Shown: positions 1 to 11,843, numbered from the stretch's first letter. The stretch is DNA of 64,000 nt from Akebia trifoliata (GCA_017979445.1 CM030711.1:496001-560000); one strand, 5' to 3'. A program made the numbers and translations. Notes: generated by a model not told the origin, from the sequence alone.

Positions 1-466
1 TGTGGATCACACTCTTCTTCATTGCTCTTTCTCCTGAGGAATTTGGTTGTCCTTCATGTCTTTGTTTCACATGTATTGGGTTTTTCTGAAGAATTTTCTT
101 ATGATATTAGAAGGGTGGGCTTACAACATATTCTCTCATAGAAAAAGACACCTTTGGGCTATCCTAATAGCTTGGGGTCTTTGGAAAGAGAGAAACAACA
201 ACGTGTTCCAAAGCAAGGAGAACAATTCGCATTCGGCGTACATGGAGATTTTTGGGCTGCTGTTTTTTTGGGCGAAGTTAAGCAAGGACTTCTCCGGGTT
301 CTCTTTCGAGGACTTTGTATTATATGGGATAGCTTATGTAACTAGTAGGATCTTGTTTGTCTTCTTCTCTGTTTTTGCTTTCCGTCTTGGGGGCTCTCTC
401 GGCCTCCTTTGTATTCTTCTTCTTTTGATATTTATAAAATCTTTATATTTATCAAAAAAAAAAAAA
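1..466 (+). mobile_element. 3' end of an L1-type LINE (zf-RVT tail plus poly-A)
   Basis: The 5' end lies outside the window. The reading frame from about 47 ends in a tail with the motifs WKERNNNVF and FSGFSFEDFV. These closely match the tail of the fuller LINE at 19982-21800 (WNERNNRVF, FAGFSFEDFV), so the two belong to one L1-like family. A T-rich 3' UTR containing ctcggcctcctttgta (shared with the other copy) is followed by a 13-base A run at 454-466, the LINE poly-A tail. The element lies in the same orientation as the TAF1 gene downstream and probably sits in one of its introns. The 5' target-site duplication cannot be seen. Confidence 0.85.
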
Positions 467-2751
467 GAACATGCATGACAGACCCGAGTTCCATCAGCTC
501 TTGGTGAATATTGTGCACCCAGCTCATCAATGGTCTGGTGTTTGTTTGGATGGACTGTGGTCCCAAAACTTGACTAACTGAAAGATCTTAAGGTAAAAAA
601 CCCAAAAAGAATACTGTAAAGAAAAGGATCTGAACCTTCGAAGTTTGAGAAAAAATTTGAATTAGGTTAACTGAACTTATGGTCTAATGAATCTTAACTT
701 ATTGTTAAATAAGAAACTTACTTCAACTGCTATACTTTTAAATGGAACTTGAACTTATGATTTTATATATCTTAACTTACTACAAAATAAGAAACTTACA
801 TGTAGAATATATTCACAAGGAATATATTCATATATTTGGAGGACTCCTCGTCCTCCCATCTATAAATTCTTATCTTATCAAAAAAATTAAAATAAATAAC
901 AAACAAACAAAAGAAGAAATACTGCAACTCGAAGACACTTATCTTCAGATCATACTTGGACACTAGTAGCATCCTAGGTACTAAACTTATCATCGAAAAC
1001 ATTATTTAGGAATCAAAGATGAGTTATTATTTGAAAACCATGGTTATGGTGAGTGGGCCTCATAAACCTGCTGCAGTAAATCACTATGTGGTAATTTTAA
1101 TATCCATAATTGGTTGATAGTTCATGAAGGCCAAAACATTTAATTCTACCCAAGGTGTTAAATTTTGATGTCGGGGTATATTTCGAATTCCTGGGAGAAG
1201 GAAATTTTGGGGAAATTTTCAATGGTGTGGAAATAATGCATTTTTTTTTTCTTCTTTCAGGGTACTGATGGAAATATTGAGAATTTTTTGTTGAAATTTC
1301 CGTAAATGATAAAACAAACATGAAAGCACACTCCAAAGCCATAAAAAAAAATAAACAACTACAATGTGGAAAATTATTGTCTGTGGCGTTTTGTTACACA
1401 CCTGATTGGGTATGTAAGGGCATGCAGTTAAACATAATATATTTATTTATGAAATTGATCATTAAAAATGGTGTTTCCTTGTGGCTAAATAGACCTATTT
1501 TACCCTATAGTGACACTTGATGAACTGCCTCTTGCCTCATTAAACTCAACTTCCTTTTTAGTCCTTGTGTTTTTCTCTAATTTGGCCTTTTCGGAGTCTC
1601 TTCATTTGTATTCTTGGTTCATTGAAATATCGTGTACTATGCAAAGTATAAACTATGAGCTATTAGATACATGCATCTTTATCTTCTTTTATAAAATTTT
1701 TTTTTTAGAGTTTCTTCATGTGCACTCAGTTTATTTATTGTGCTCTATGCAAAGTATTTTAACTATGAACTATTAAATTCATGCATCTGTATCCATTTTT
1801 TAATTTTTAATTAGTTAAATACTGGTCTTCACACTTAAATTTGTAACAAAAGGGGGGGGGGGGGGGGGGGTATGTAAAATACTGATGCTTTTATCTAAAA
1901 AAAAATATAAATCCCTAAATGCGTGTAGGAAGGGACAATAGGGTCTACATGGGTTTTGGAAATTTCGAAAGTTCAATTTCCCATGATTTTGAAAGAAAAA
2001 AAAGAAGGAAATAATGCAATCTTAGAAATACGTTGTTCACCTAAAATGAATTGTTTTTTTCTGGAAATAAATGTAGATGCCTTTCAATTATGTACTTGGA
2101 GGAGGGAAATGTTTCCCAAAATTATGGAAATTTAATACCTTGATACTACCATTGGGCCTTCCTGAATTTAGTGCCACACAAATATATTATAAGTTATATA
2201 AATTATAATAAATATATAAGTTATGAGGCCGAGTTATTTCCGTAAGTATTATATTAAATATTTATGTTAAAAATGTGTATGATCTGAAAGTATTTATAGG
2301 ATAATTATATGGTTCATTTTTGGACCTTCAATCTATAGAATTTTGAACATTCCATGAATTAATTGCTCTCTTTTCTTGTAAATGTTTCTTCAATGTTCTA
2401 TAATTCTGAAGGCAAATGATATACAAAGAAATGTGCTACCCTGCTCTCTTTTTTATTTGAAGTTTGAATTCTGGCTTCTTTTCCTTTTATATTAATCTTT
2501 ATTTACTTCCATTGGAAATTTTGTAAATTGCATATTTTTAGTTAAACAATAGCTCTATAAACCTTTAGCTATGGAAGCATGTGAGATTAAGTGGGTAGAT
2601 GATATTAAGTATAAACGAATATTAATAATATAACAGAAAGAGTTGTGGAGATGCCTCTTGTAATGATGGAATAGCTTCTGACAACCTATATTAGAGTGAA
2701 TAATTATAGCAAATAACCTCTTTATTGCTGATTTTGAATTATTTTCTTCAG
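467..2751 (+). other. Probable TAF1 intron sequence, no exon recognised
   Basis: About 2.3 kb of AT-rich DNA between the LINE tail and the first recognisable TAF1 exon, ending in a T-rich acceptor tract and AG at 2750-2751. No open frame here resembles TAF1 or any other family I know. It contains a run of 19 G at 1852-1870. I read it as the 3' part of a large TAF1 intron that also contains the LINE; a small missed exon cannot be excluded. Confidence 0.5.
1852..1870 (+). repeat. Homopolymer tract of 19 G
   Basis: Uninterrupted G run in otherwise AT-rich intron DNA. A shorter interrupted G run occurs at about 38024-38041. The exact length may be affected by sequencing error. Confidence 0.9.
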
Positions 2752-5700
2752 ATGAAGAAGCCGAGCGGAGGAAGAAGAAAAAGACAGGACTTGGGGTCCG
2801 GGATGGTGGATTGGGTTGGCAATCAGGTGGATCATTTTCATCTAAGGAGAACATCATTCGTGACCCAAAGGAGGTAACTGTGCGCCCCTTCGCATTTCTG
2901 CTTCCACTCTTAATCTCTTGGCTTGATTGCTTTTGTATTATGTTTGCAGCCATTTCTTCAGTGACTTTTTATATTAATGTGAATTTATGATGCATTTTAT
3001 TGAGTAGGTAAACTCTGAAAAAAGTAACAGGCAAATTCTACATTTTACTGGTTGTAGGTGGAAAGTATTCTTGCTAAAAGGTCTTTTTCTGGAAAATCAA
3101 AAGCAAAAATGGGAAAGAATGATATCGTTCGTATGGGCGTACTGAAAAAGAATACCAAAGCAATAGGAGATGGATTTAAGGTAGCTTACAGAATTTTTAT
3201 TCTCTTTCATCATGAGCACATACGAATTGACCATTTAATAATGTCTTTACTAGTAAAATGTACATGATTTTAGTGTTTCTGCTATGAATTTGCAAATACG
3301 ACTAGGAACTTGGCAAAAAGAAAAAGGCAAATATGATCGGAACTATAATCACTACTAGAAACGCAAAATGCGTTCTTTTAACTTGGGTGTTGGTGACCCT
3401 TCAAGGGTTGCGTCCTTGTGTCTTGCATTTGTTGTTGCTACAGAAGGATGCCTTTATATTTTGCGATGCACTTTTTTTTTTGGTGTGCTTGCGAAAATTT
3501 GGTGTTAAAACTCATCTTATTCTTCAAAATTGCACACAATGACCATCTGTTAAAATGTACTTGTATCTTCTTTCGAGAAAGTAATATGAAAATCCACCAG
3601 GCAAGATACATTCTATGGCTTATGGAGCCATATAGAATAACAGACTTGGGTTCTAAATCCCAGTTAGTCATACCAAAAGAGGAAAGACATCCAGGATGAT
3701 GTGGTTGAAGTGGCATACCATGGATCAACTTTATAGAGAAGGTGCCTCTCACCTCTGCAAAGATTAGACCGAAATTTTCTGACTCCCTGTAATTCTTGGT
3801 TCAGATCTTGAGCCTGTCTGTATTGATGGAAATTTCAGTTGAAATCACCTGCACCAGTATTGTGCTTGTTTCATCAGAATGGGATCACTTTTTTGCATCT
3901 TTCGTTGGCAGATGCTGTGACACAATGATTTAATATACTCGCCAATTATTAGTTGAAGGATATTTAAAAGTGCAGTGATCTTTCTTTTGAAACTTCTGTT
4001 CCAATGTATTTTTTTTTCTATTACGTCAGCTACTGCTGCCTATAATGATAATATTATAAACTTTGCTTTGTGTTCTTGAAATAGCAATGCATGATATATG
4101 CAATTCAAGTCGGAGGCAACCTTTGCGTTCACTAAAAATAGATTCCTAAATAAGTATAGAAAACTGTTTTTTAAGTGTTTAAAATGAAATTTGGAATTAA
4201 AGTCACATTGTTTCCTATCAGTATACATTAGAAATGCTTTGGAACTTTACGAAGCAACATAAAGCCTTGAAACATTGCCTTTGATGCATGTATAATGTTG
4301 TAAAAAGCCTTCTTTTTTTGTTCAAATGAATCTTAGCAGTCGCAAAATTTGTTTAATGGTTTTTTTATATTTATTATCGAAGCATTGCATTTGATATGTT
4401 TCAGTATGTTTTGGAAACATTGTGCAACAATTGTATTTCAGAAAAAATCTTTTTTCTGTCGTACCGATATGTTTTGTGAAACATTTTGAACATACCAAAA
4501 ATATTGCAATACATTCAAATTTCAAGACGTTTTGTTCCAGGATACCCAAAAATTGGAATGTGCATTGAGGGTACGTCGTTGAAATAATATGTTCAATTAA
4601 ATGTGTTTGACAAAGGTGTATGATCTATTATCAAGTGTCGGGGACTCGGGATAAGATAGATTGCTGTTGCATGTTAGGTACATCTGAGTTATTTTTTCCA
4701 ATGGGTAAGCTAGACTTGAATCCACGTCCCCAAAGTTGCATTGCAACATGTTAATAAATTGAGCTATGGATCCTAGTCCATGTGGAAAAGTTAAACTGCT
4801 TTACAAGCAATATGTTTTCCATAATCTCCTTTCATATATTTGCAGATTTAATGTCTGAGGTTGACCCTAAAATTTTATATGAACTATGATTAGGTGATTT
4901 TCAATAGAGATGTTGTAGCTTTTATTATTCATGCTTATCTTGAACTGGAATTAATAATTATATTTCTTGTTTTGTTCCCTGTAAAGTAGTATCTTATTAT
5001 CGTAACTTTTTTTCTCGTTGAAACAAGGTTTTTAAAGAAAAGAAACATACGGATAAACCTGTGCGGGAACGTTTTGTCTGTGGAGCATGTGGTCAGGTGT
5101 GTGAATTTGGCACCTTTTTTTTGTTTTTTCTTTTATTCCAAAAATTGTCATAATAATGCCCATATTGACTTTTATCCTGGTGATTGACCAGCTGGGACAT
5201 ATGAGGACAAACAAGAACTGCCCCAGGTATGGGTATGGGGAAGATTTGGACGTACAGGTTGAGAGCTCAAACTCAGAAAGATTATTTGGAAAGCCCAGCT
5301 CTCTTGATCCATCTTCCCAGCTCCAACAAAAGACTACAATGAAGAAGTTAACGCCTAAAGGTGCGACAAAAATAGCTATTGCGGAAGCCCCAGAAAACAC
5401 CGAGAAAATAGGATTAAAAACAAAGATCCTTCCATTGAAGCTAAAATGTGGGTCTGCTGACAAGCTTCCTGAGAAAATTACACTTGGGGGCACCTCCCAG
5501 AATTCTGAGAAACATGCTGTTGGTGATACTGAAACGGGTAATAAACATACTGCTAAGATCAGTAAAATAATAATTTCCAACAAGGTAAAACCTGAAGAAA
5601 TTCAGGTTGAACCTCAGAGGCCCTCTATTGTGATACGACCACCTATGGTGGCAGACAGGGATCAACCTCGCAAGAAAATCATTATTAAACAACCAAAGGG

Positions 5701-7346
5701 GATTATTAGTGTGGACCAGGTCAACTCAGGTCTGAAGGAGGAATATAGGAAATTCAAGAAGATGATAGAGCTTTCAAGCTTTGAGAAGCACAGAAAACAG
5801 GAGAACAAACGATTGGCTGAAAAAGCAGTAAAGAGGAAAGCTAAAGAGGAGAGGCGATTGCGGGAAGAGGAGGAGAAGAGGAGAGAGGCAGAGATGATGA
5901 GAGAAGAGAGGGAGAAGCATTTTGAGGAAGAAAGGAGGATGCAAGCTGAACAACAAAGATTAGCTGAGATTAGAAGGTGTGAAGTTATGTGGAGAGAAGA
6001 GGAACAGGAGCGGAAGAAAGCGAAGAAAATGAAAAAGAAGTACAAGAAGCCTGAGATGAGAGATGAGTATTTGGAGGAACCGAGGTCAAGCAGAACCGAC
6101 CGAAGGATGTCAGAACGGGACCGGGCTGCAAAGAAGCGACCTGTGGCCGAGTCAGGAAGGTACAGTGCAGAATATGCTCCACCAACAAAGCGTCGTAGAG
6201 GGGGTGAGGGAGAGGTAATCTTCATTACTTGCTTTTTCCTGAGTTGCAACAATTTTCTGTTTTCATGTTGGATTCTGTATGTATACAAGAAAGAACCACC
6301 AATAATTTTAGTGCCTCTCCAATTTAATGTAGTTCACCTTTTTTTCACTATATTTCCAGTTAAAAGTAACCTTTTTTGGCTATTGGTGGGAGTGGGGGTG
6401 GGGGATGAAGTTAATAGCGCTCCTAGTGACAAGCAATTATGGCTTGGGACATGAAATAGACTATATTTGTTTGCACAAGCATTCTGTGTATGAGGGTATC
6501 ATCTCCAGTATTTTCTTTTTTCATCTTTATTCCATTTTAAGGGATTAGGTTGAATGTACTTTAAAATAAAATGCTTGAATATAGTATGTTAGCAGGGACC
6601 AATTCATCTGATGCAGTCTTGATAAACGTTTTTGGGTGAGAAATGCATGTTCATTTACACAATTTGAAGGATTGAGTATTATGAGTTTATCTATGAGAGA
6701 ATGTTTTGATTCTTTATCTGTGATTAGAATAGTTCATACTTGGTGTGTTCTAGCAAACTTTGGCATTATAAGATGGATTATGAAATGTTTTAGATACAAT
6801 TTTTGTAGCTTGTTAAGACACGTCTATAAATTTTACTATTTAAAGATCCCCGTACAGTTCTCTTACAACTTTTTAATCTGATTCAAATTTGAAGATAATA
6901 TCTATATTGGTATCTTCTGTTTCTGCCTCATGGAAATTAAGTGTGGGGTTGGTTTTAATAAAATGTCGTTGCACTTCTATGAGCAGGTTGGTTTGGCAAA
7001 CATCTTAGAGGGCATTGTGGAACGGTTAAAAGATGAATATACTGTATCATATCTCTTCCTAAAACCAGTATCGAAGAAAGAAGCCCCGGACTATATGGAC
7101 ATCATCAAGCAGCCTATGGATCTCTCCACTATCAAGGAGAAGGTGAGGAGGATGGACTACAAGAGCAGGGAGGACTTCCGACATGATGTGTGGCAGATCA
7201 CCTTCAATGCTCATGCATACAACGATGGACGTCACCCCTTCATTCCGCCTCTCGCAGATCAGCTCTTGGAGCTATGTGACTACCTGTTGGATGAGAATGA
7301 TGCTACTCTTACAGAAGCTGAATCTGGTATAAATAGTGAGGCATGA
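2752..7346 (+). CDS. TAF1: TFIID subunit 1 (TAF1/HAF type), C-terminal part, five exons in window
   Basis: Largest TFIID subunit, which acts in RNA polymerase II preinitiation and binds acetylated histones; only the C-terminal ~565 residues are here. Exons: 2752-2873, 3058-3180, 5028-5096, 5192-6214, 6987-7346. All junctions are GT-AG and keep phase; the first exon begins two bases into a codon, so upstream exons lie outside. Visible in order: a Lys-rich stretch after DEEAERRKKKK; a zinc knuckle CGACGQ/LGHMRTNKNC (C-x2-C-x4-H-x6-C) split by the 5097-5191 intron; a long Arg/Glu/Lys-rich probable coiled coil (about 5740-6060); and a bromodomain in the last exon with IIKQPMDLSTIKEKV and the acetyl-lysine loop NAHAYNDGRHP. 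It ends SGINSEA-stop at 7344-7346. The zinc knuckle followed by a terminal bromodomain is the plant TAF1 arrangement. No lesion is visible in these exons. Confidence 0.92.
4692..4785 (-). mobile_element. Short tRNA-derived SINE copy in a TAF1 intron
   Basis: Read on the minus strand this has a tRNA-like 5' head (atccatagctcaattt), a B-box-like stretch (gtggattcaagtc) and a 3' end cttaccc before a short A-rich tail. It aligns along its whole ~90 bases with the SINE at 38090-38184, which has a clear poly-A and target duplication. No flanking duplication was recognised here, so the copy is older or degraded. Confidence 0.55.
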
Positions 7347-8429
7347 GAAAATCTTAATTTAAGAGAGTGCCATTTTTCTCCAAGCCCAGTTTGCTTCTCT
7401 CATTTTTTTTTTATTAAAAATATACTTGGCTTAATGTAATTGGATGACACTGGGTTCGGCTTTTGGCATCGAAATAATTATCATCAGTTATGCCATAATT
7501 CGAAAATATCAAGTTGCATCACTTGGTGGTCTCTTTCTACACTTTGTCTCGTTATGTTTGATTGAACAAACTGAATCTGGTCCTGAGGTTGTGACCTTGA
7601 TGCGTGCTTACAAGCTCAATGCCGCATTGGGGAGATGATCCATTACTTCAAATCTGGAGATATGGCTACTTTCATCGATCGTATCTGAACTTGTGAATTG
7701 TAAATTAATTTGGTCGTTTTAGCCAAGTAATTTGTTGCTGTTATCAGAGACTTGATGAAGAATGAAAAGTAGTACCAATTTCTGGACTGTGTACATCATT
7801 CTCCTTGGTTTATGATGATTAATTAATTTGGATCTCTCTCTTATTTGCTTAGTGATCTACTGATTTTCCAAAAAGAAAACATTTTATAATTGGGTTGAAT
7901 ACTCTCTGACCTAGAACACATGTTCTGGGTTGATGATATAAGCAGAGCATTTTAATTTAAGGGCTAATAGAGTATTATTAGATTGGACATATTATAATAA
8001 AGTACGTATGATACACCAGATCATAGATGCATTATAACAAGGTCTATTATACTCATGATTTTAAAACTTTGGCGTCTCGGACAAGTTTTCCTGTAGGTTA
8101 ATAACGAGAAAAATAACATTGATTTTAAATCTTGTCCGAGACCGAGACGAAGAAGTATCGGTCAGAGACCATATCATATTTTCATATCATATATATTTTC
8201 TTGTAGGATAGATATCATATTGGATTATGATTATGTTACATATAATTGTTATGGTTGTAATTATAATCAAGAAGAATTAATATATACTCTCCAAATGAGA
8301 GTTGGAAGCTTTAGCTTTCTAGGCTGAGAAGAAAAGAAATTAATAGTTATGGTTCAAATCCATCAGCCAACCCAATCCAATCCAATCCAAATATGAGTTC
8401 ATTATAGGAAACACACACGCACAAAAATT
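7347..8429 (+). other. TAF1 3' UTR and intergenic spacer
   Basis: The first ~450 bases after the TAF1 stop are T-rich and likely 3' UTR. The rest is AT-rich spacer without coding potential, apart from the inverted repeat noted at 8053-8155. Confidence 0.5.
8053..8155. repeat. Inverted repeat, CATGATTTTAAA/GTCTCGGAC family
   Basis: The 12-base arms gtctcggacaag and cttgtccgagac are perfect inverted copies. The same sequence theme (catgattttaaat next to gtctcg) recurs at 30700-30857, 34657-34769 and 52203-52404, which suggests a short nonautonomous DNA element family. Confidence 0.55.
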
Positions 8430-8512
8430 GTCAGAAGTGGGATTTGAACCCACGCCCTCTTTCGAGGACCAGAACTTGAGTCTGGCGCCTTAGACCACTC
8501 GGCCATCCTGAC
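8430..8512 (-). tRNA. tRNA-Leu (anticodon CAA)
   Basis: The minus strand folds as a class II tRNA of 83 nt. The acceptor stem GTCAGGA pairs with TTCTGAC. The A box is TGGCCGAGTGG and the B box GGTTCAAATCC. The anticodon stem CCAGA/TCTGG encloses the loop CTCAAGT with anticodon CAA, followed by a long variable arm. There is no intron and no encoded CCA. A T5 tract just past the 3' end (aaaaa at 8424-8428 on the plus strand) fits a Pol III terminator. A CAA triplet lies just upstream of the 5' end, as is common in plant tRNA genes. All key bases look intact. Confidence 0.96.
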
Positions 8513-8862
8513 TTTATTGATAAATGTTTCATATTATTATAATCTACCTAATCATTCTACGATTCAATTATGGAGCATCAATTCTTTCAAGTCTATTATT
8601 TTGAATATTTGACTTAGAATTTAGTTGACTTTAAGTAATCAAAGGTCGGCCTAAGTTCGTGGATCTGAATAAACTACTTACGGAAACATCGCCTTAAGTT
8701 ATTGAATCAATTGATTGTGGGCCCATAATGACATGGTGATTGATGATCCTAGTTTGAGGTGAAGCATTACCTCCAAAATGTAATTAGAATTGTCATTTTG
8801 AGTAAACCTTTAATTTATTTTTCAATTTTAATTTTTATTTTGATTGTAATATTAAAAGAGTT

Positions 8863-9046
8863 AGGATTCAAAATGGTCCTATGATAAAGATAAGATGTCT
8901 ACATGGCGTATTTTTGTTGAAGTTTAAAACACCTACGACTCTTAACCAAGTTGGGAACTTGCAAACCGCTTTTTTTGAACTCCAATAAAAATGTGCCATG
9001 TAGACAGCTAACGTTGTCATAGGAAATGGGACACTGTTTTGGATCA
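8863..9046. mobile_element. Foldback (MITE-like) element
   Basis: Two ~80-base arms form an imperfect inverted repeat: tcctatgataaag...gtctacatggcg at the left and gccatgtagacag...gttgtcatagga at the right, separated by a short centre near 8955. There is no coding capacity. Flanking duplications were not defined. Confidence 0.6.
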
Positions 9047-9587
9047 CAACTTATATTAAAATGGAATTTTTTTATTGCAAATGTTGATCATGATGAACAT
9101 AATTCATTGTCTGGGACTGGAATGGGGACACAACGTGTAGGCCTCGATTATTTATTTATTTATTTGTTTATTTAGATGAAGTCTTAGGCGAGTGACATTG
9201 AAGCTTGGCCTAGCTATTATAAAAGAAATATTTGCATCTAAATTATGATAAATGATATATATATATATTGCAAAGGGACTCGTGCCAAACTATTATTTTT
9301 ATTCAAATTATTTTCATTGCAAAATTAGTTATTAGTTAAGAGATTTTTAAAAGATAGAAATTTTATTTTATTTTATATTATCATAGATACATTATTTAAA
9401 ATGGATGTTATTTTTTTTTACTAATTAAATGTACTTGGAGAAACATACTGAAGTAGGAGGAGAAGCTAAAGTCCTTAACCTTGGCAGTGAATCCCAAAAC
9501 GAGGGTGTTTAGTAGGGAACAACAAGCCAAATGAATGAAGTAGAGCAATTTGAATCTGAACTCGACTATTTAGAACATCGTTGTGGG

Positions 9588-9913
9588 TAGGGGTGGATAT
9601 ATAGTGGGGGAATGTGTTAAATTGCCCCCACAATTTCTTTTTTTTTTTGTTTTTGTTTTTTTTTTTTACTAACCGAGTGTCCAGGTCAGCTTGGGCGCAC
9701 CACAACTAATCTTGGGGAGGACTACCACAACAACCCACTGCCATGTCCCCCACAATATCTTTTAATAACTATAATGATTTATTTTATATACTCCATTTCA
9801 ACTGATAACAACGATGAAAAGCTAAATCCACCACTATTTCCCCCCACAAAGATTTTAAAATTTATAAGTTTTTTAGTTACCCTCGTGTAGACAAAATCAT
9901 GGCTTCGCCCCTG
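9588..9913. mobile_element. hAT-like nonautonomous repeat, interrupted by a SINE
   Basis: Left end taggggtggat and right end ggcttcgcccctg are degenerate inverted termini of the same repeat found intact with an 8-bp duplication at 22520-22768. The internal motif ttgcccccac is also shared. The element is split by the SINE at 9642-9746. An 8-bp target duplication is not visible for this copy. Confidence 0.55.
9642..9746 (-). mobile_element. 5'-truncated Au-like SINE nested in the hAT-like repeat
   Basis: On the minus strand the element ends in ggtgcgcccaagctgacct then ggacactcggtta and an A-rich tail (T-rich on the plus strand, 9642-9672). This matches the conserved 3' end of plant Au-type SINEs. 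It is bounded by near-identical 17-base direct repeats, cccccacaatttctttt at 9625-9641 and cccccacaatatctttt at 9747-9763, a typical target-primed duplication. The tRNA-like 5' head is missing. Confidence 0.8.
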
Positions 9914-10120
9914 ATTATGAATGAGAATGGGCTATAAACGTGACACTCATAATAGGTGGCACTTATAGATTGTTTATTTTCAATAAATTAACCAACACTT
10001 TTGCTTATGTGAATCTCAAACATAAAAGCCATATCATTTCAAATAATGTCAAAAGTTTTTTAAGGGAATTGTTTGCATAATCACTCAACATCTCTATGAT
10101 AAAACATAACAGTTGGACTC

Positions 10121-10122
<2 letters not shown>

Positions 10123-10184
<62 letters not shown>
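10123..10184. repeat. Compound microsatellite (CT)n-(TA)n
   Basis: About 14 CT units run into tatctatatata repeats. No gene is nearby. Confidence 0.95.
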
Positions 10185-10189
<5 letters not shown>

Positions 10190-10283
10190 TTTGCACATGA
10201 CACAAATTCCCTTATAATGAGGAAAAAAAGAAACATAATTTTCCTTTTATAAATTATATTATATATGGATGGCGTTATTACGA

Positions 10284-10629
10284 CCCCTATTACGACTCAT
10301 ATTACGACACATCATTTGTCTTATATGGGCAAAAATGTTAGGAATGGGCTGATTTTTTGTGAGAATGATCTCTGTGAAGAAGGGATCATCCTGACAAAAA
10401 ATCATCCCATTCCAAAACTTCTAATCCCATCAAAATTGATTTACAAAAATTGGACGGTCTAAAATTTTTCAACTTTTAAATATGGGGCTAGAAGTTTCAT
10501 AATGAGCTGATTTTTGGCAAGGATGATCTTCTCACCATAGAGATCATCCTCACAAAAAATCAGCCCATTCCAAATATTTTTGTCCATATAAGACAAAACG
10601 GTGTGTCACAATGTGAGTCGTAATAGGGG
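10284..10629. mobile_element. Foldback element, AATGGGCTGATTTTTT family
   Basis: Left arm cccctattacgactcatat and right arm gtgagtcgtaatagggg are inverted copies, and the arms continue inward through cttatatgggcaaaaatgtt and its inverse. Internally aatgggctgattttttgtga occurs in both arms, near 10340 and, inverted, near 10555. The repeat at 60126-60345 shares this core. It is about 346 bp and noncoding. Confidence 0.65.
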
Positions 10630-10713
10630 TATACGGAACGACCCATTATATACTTTGTTTTGAGGTAAAAAAAATAAAGAAAGAGGATTGTTACTAAATC
10701 ATTAATGAGTCAT

Positions 10714-10875
10714 GATAATTTGACTCCCCCCACCCGTACACCTCCCGTCACAGAATCCTAGATCATTAGTCTTGAGATATACAAGAAAATGATTTTACGA
10801 TAAGATGTATCCCGATGCAAATGATCTACGATTCTGTGATTGGGGAGGTGTGTCAGAGGGGCGTCAGAAAATCGT
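10714..10875. mobile_element. Foldback element, TTTTCTGAC-ended
   Basis: The arms gtcacagaatcctagatcat (left) and atgatctacgattctgtga (right) are near-perfect inverted copies, and the outer arms end in cgtcagaaaatc on the right. The element at 39535-39696 has matching ends, so both belong to one group. Confidence 0.6.
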
Positions 10876-11107
10876 TATTCATCATTTGTAGGTTCATTCG
10901 TAATTCTTTGTTAAGCAATGCATGCTGGGGAAAGAGGAACGGCAAATAATTGCAACTTGGAAAAAAAAAAAACACTATTTTGCTGCGCAGCTACGATTCT
11001 ATGATTGATGCACTCATTATTGATTGAGGGTGATACCACTTATTGGTAGGCCCTCTCTAGAAGATCAGTTTCTTTATAATTTTCCCCTTAACTATGTTGT
11101 TGGGTAT

Positions 11108-11843
11108 TTGAACATACCCCTTCAAATTTTGGTGATTTAATGAGATACCCGTGTGATTGCAAATTGATAGCAAGCCCCTTGATCATGGTCTTCTGTTATA
11201 TACCACGAATACGACAAAATTACCTTCATCTCCAACTTCATCAGTATCAATTAATTTTCCCTAATAAGCCCATCATCTATTTTACATATAAAAAAAATTA
11301 AAAAAAAAAACTACTTTTACCTTCCAATCTCATGATCTTGTATCATTCCACCTTTAAATCTTAAGAGCAAAATATGAATATTAGAGAGATTAAAGACACG
11401 GCTTTTTAGAAGAAAATTACAGTGATTCTTGGCAAAATGACGTTGAATAAACTAAATATTTTTTAGACTAATGCTGAAGTGATCTCATGATTGTACCCCA
11501 TACAGCACATCATGACGTGAAAGTGTGTAGGAACCATAGATGCTTTTCATCGAGATACTAGTCAAAAACATCTATGGTTCTTACACACTTTCAAGTCAGG
11601 ATGTGCGATATGAGGTATAATCTTGAGGTCACTTTAGCAAGACTATTTTTTTTTTCACAAAATGGTGTAGATGATGGATTTTTTTTAAAAAAAAAACAAG
11701 GCATTTTTTCACTAAAGATCTAAGATGAGGGTATTTCAGACATTGTCTATTAGTCTTTTTTGAAAGACCACAAACAAAGGTTTTGCCGTTAGTTTGAAAT
11801 GCTTGGGTATATCTCAAATATCTACCAAAATCCGAAGCGTATC
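11108..11843. mobile_element. Inverted-repeat element (ATTTTGGTGA termini) hosting a nested foldback
   Basis: The left end, accccttcaaattttggtga and then gagataccc, is mirrored at the right end by gggtatatctcaaatatc and accaaaatccgaag. The arms are degenerate and about 60 bases long. Related termini frame 40556-41030, and single ends recur near 19372, 32862, 33603, 34440 and 37690. The interior is noncoding and is interrupted by the foldback at 11467-11644. Confidence 0.5.
11467..11644. mobile_element. Foldback element with central ATAGATG hairpin, nested
   Basis: Arms of about 80 bases: gctgaagtgatctcatgatt on the left mirrors aatcttgaggtcactttagc on the right. Near the centre, ggaaccatagatgctttt pairs with acatctatggttctt. 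The same central hairpin theme is found at 18190-18320, 42328-42480 and 56392-56520. Confidence 0.7.

Noticed and set aside
3301..3360. Lys-rich stretch after an AG (ELGKKKKANMIGT) considered as a further TAF1 exon
   Set aside because: No donor follows in frame, and exons 3058-3180 and 5028-5096 join directly in phase with a sensible protein.
5032..6288. Several minus-strand frames opposite the TAF1 exon
   Set aside because: Mirror of the Arg/Glu/Lys-rich TAF1 coding exon; no independent features.
7444..7638. 64-codon frame downstream of TAF1
   Set aside because: Lies in the 3' UTR/spacer, with no recognisable motif.
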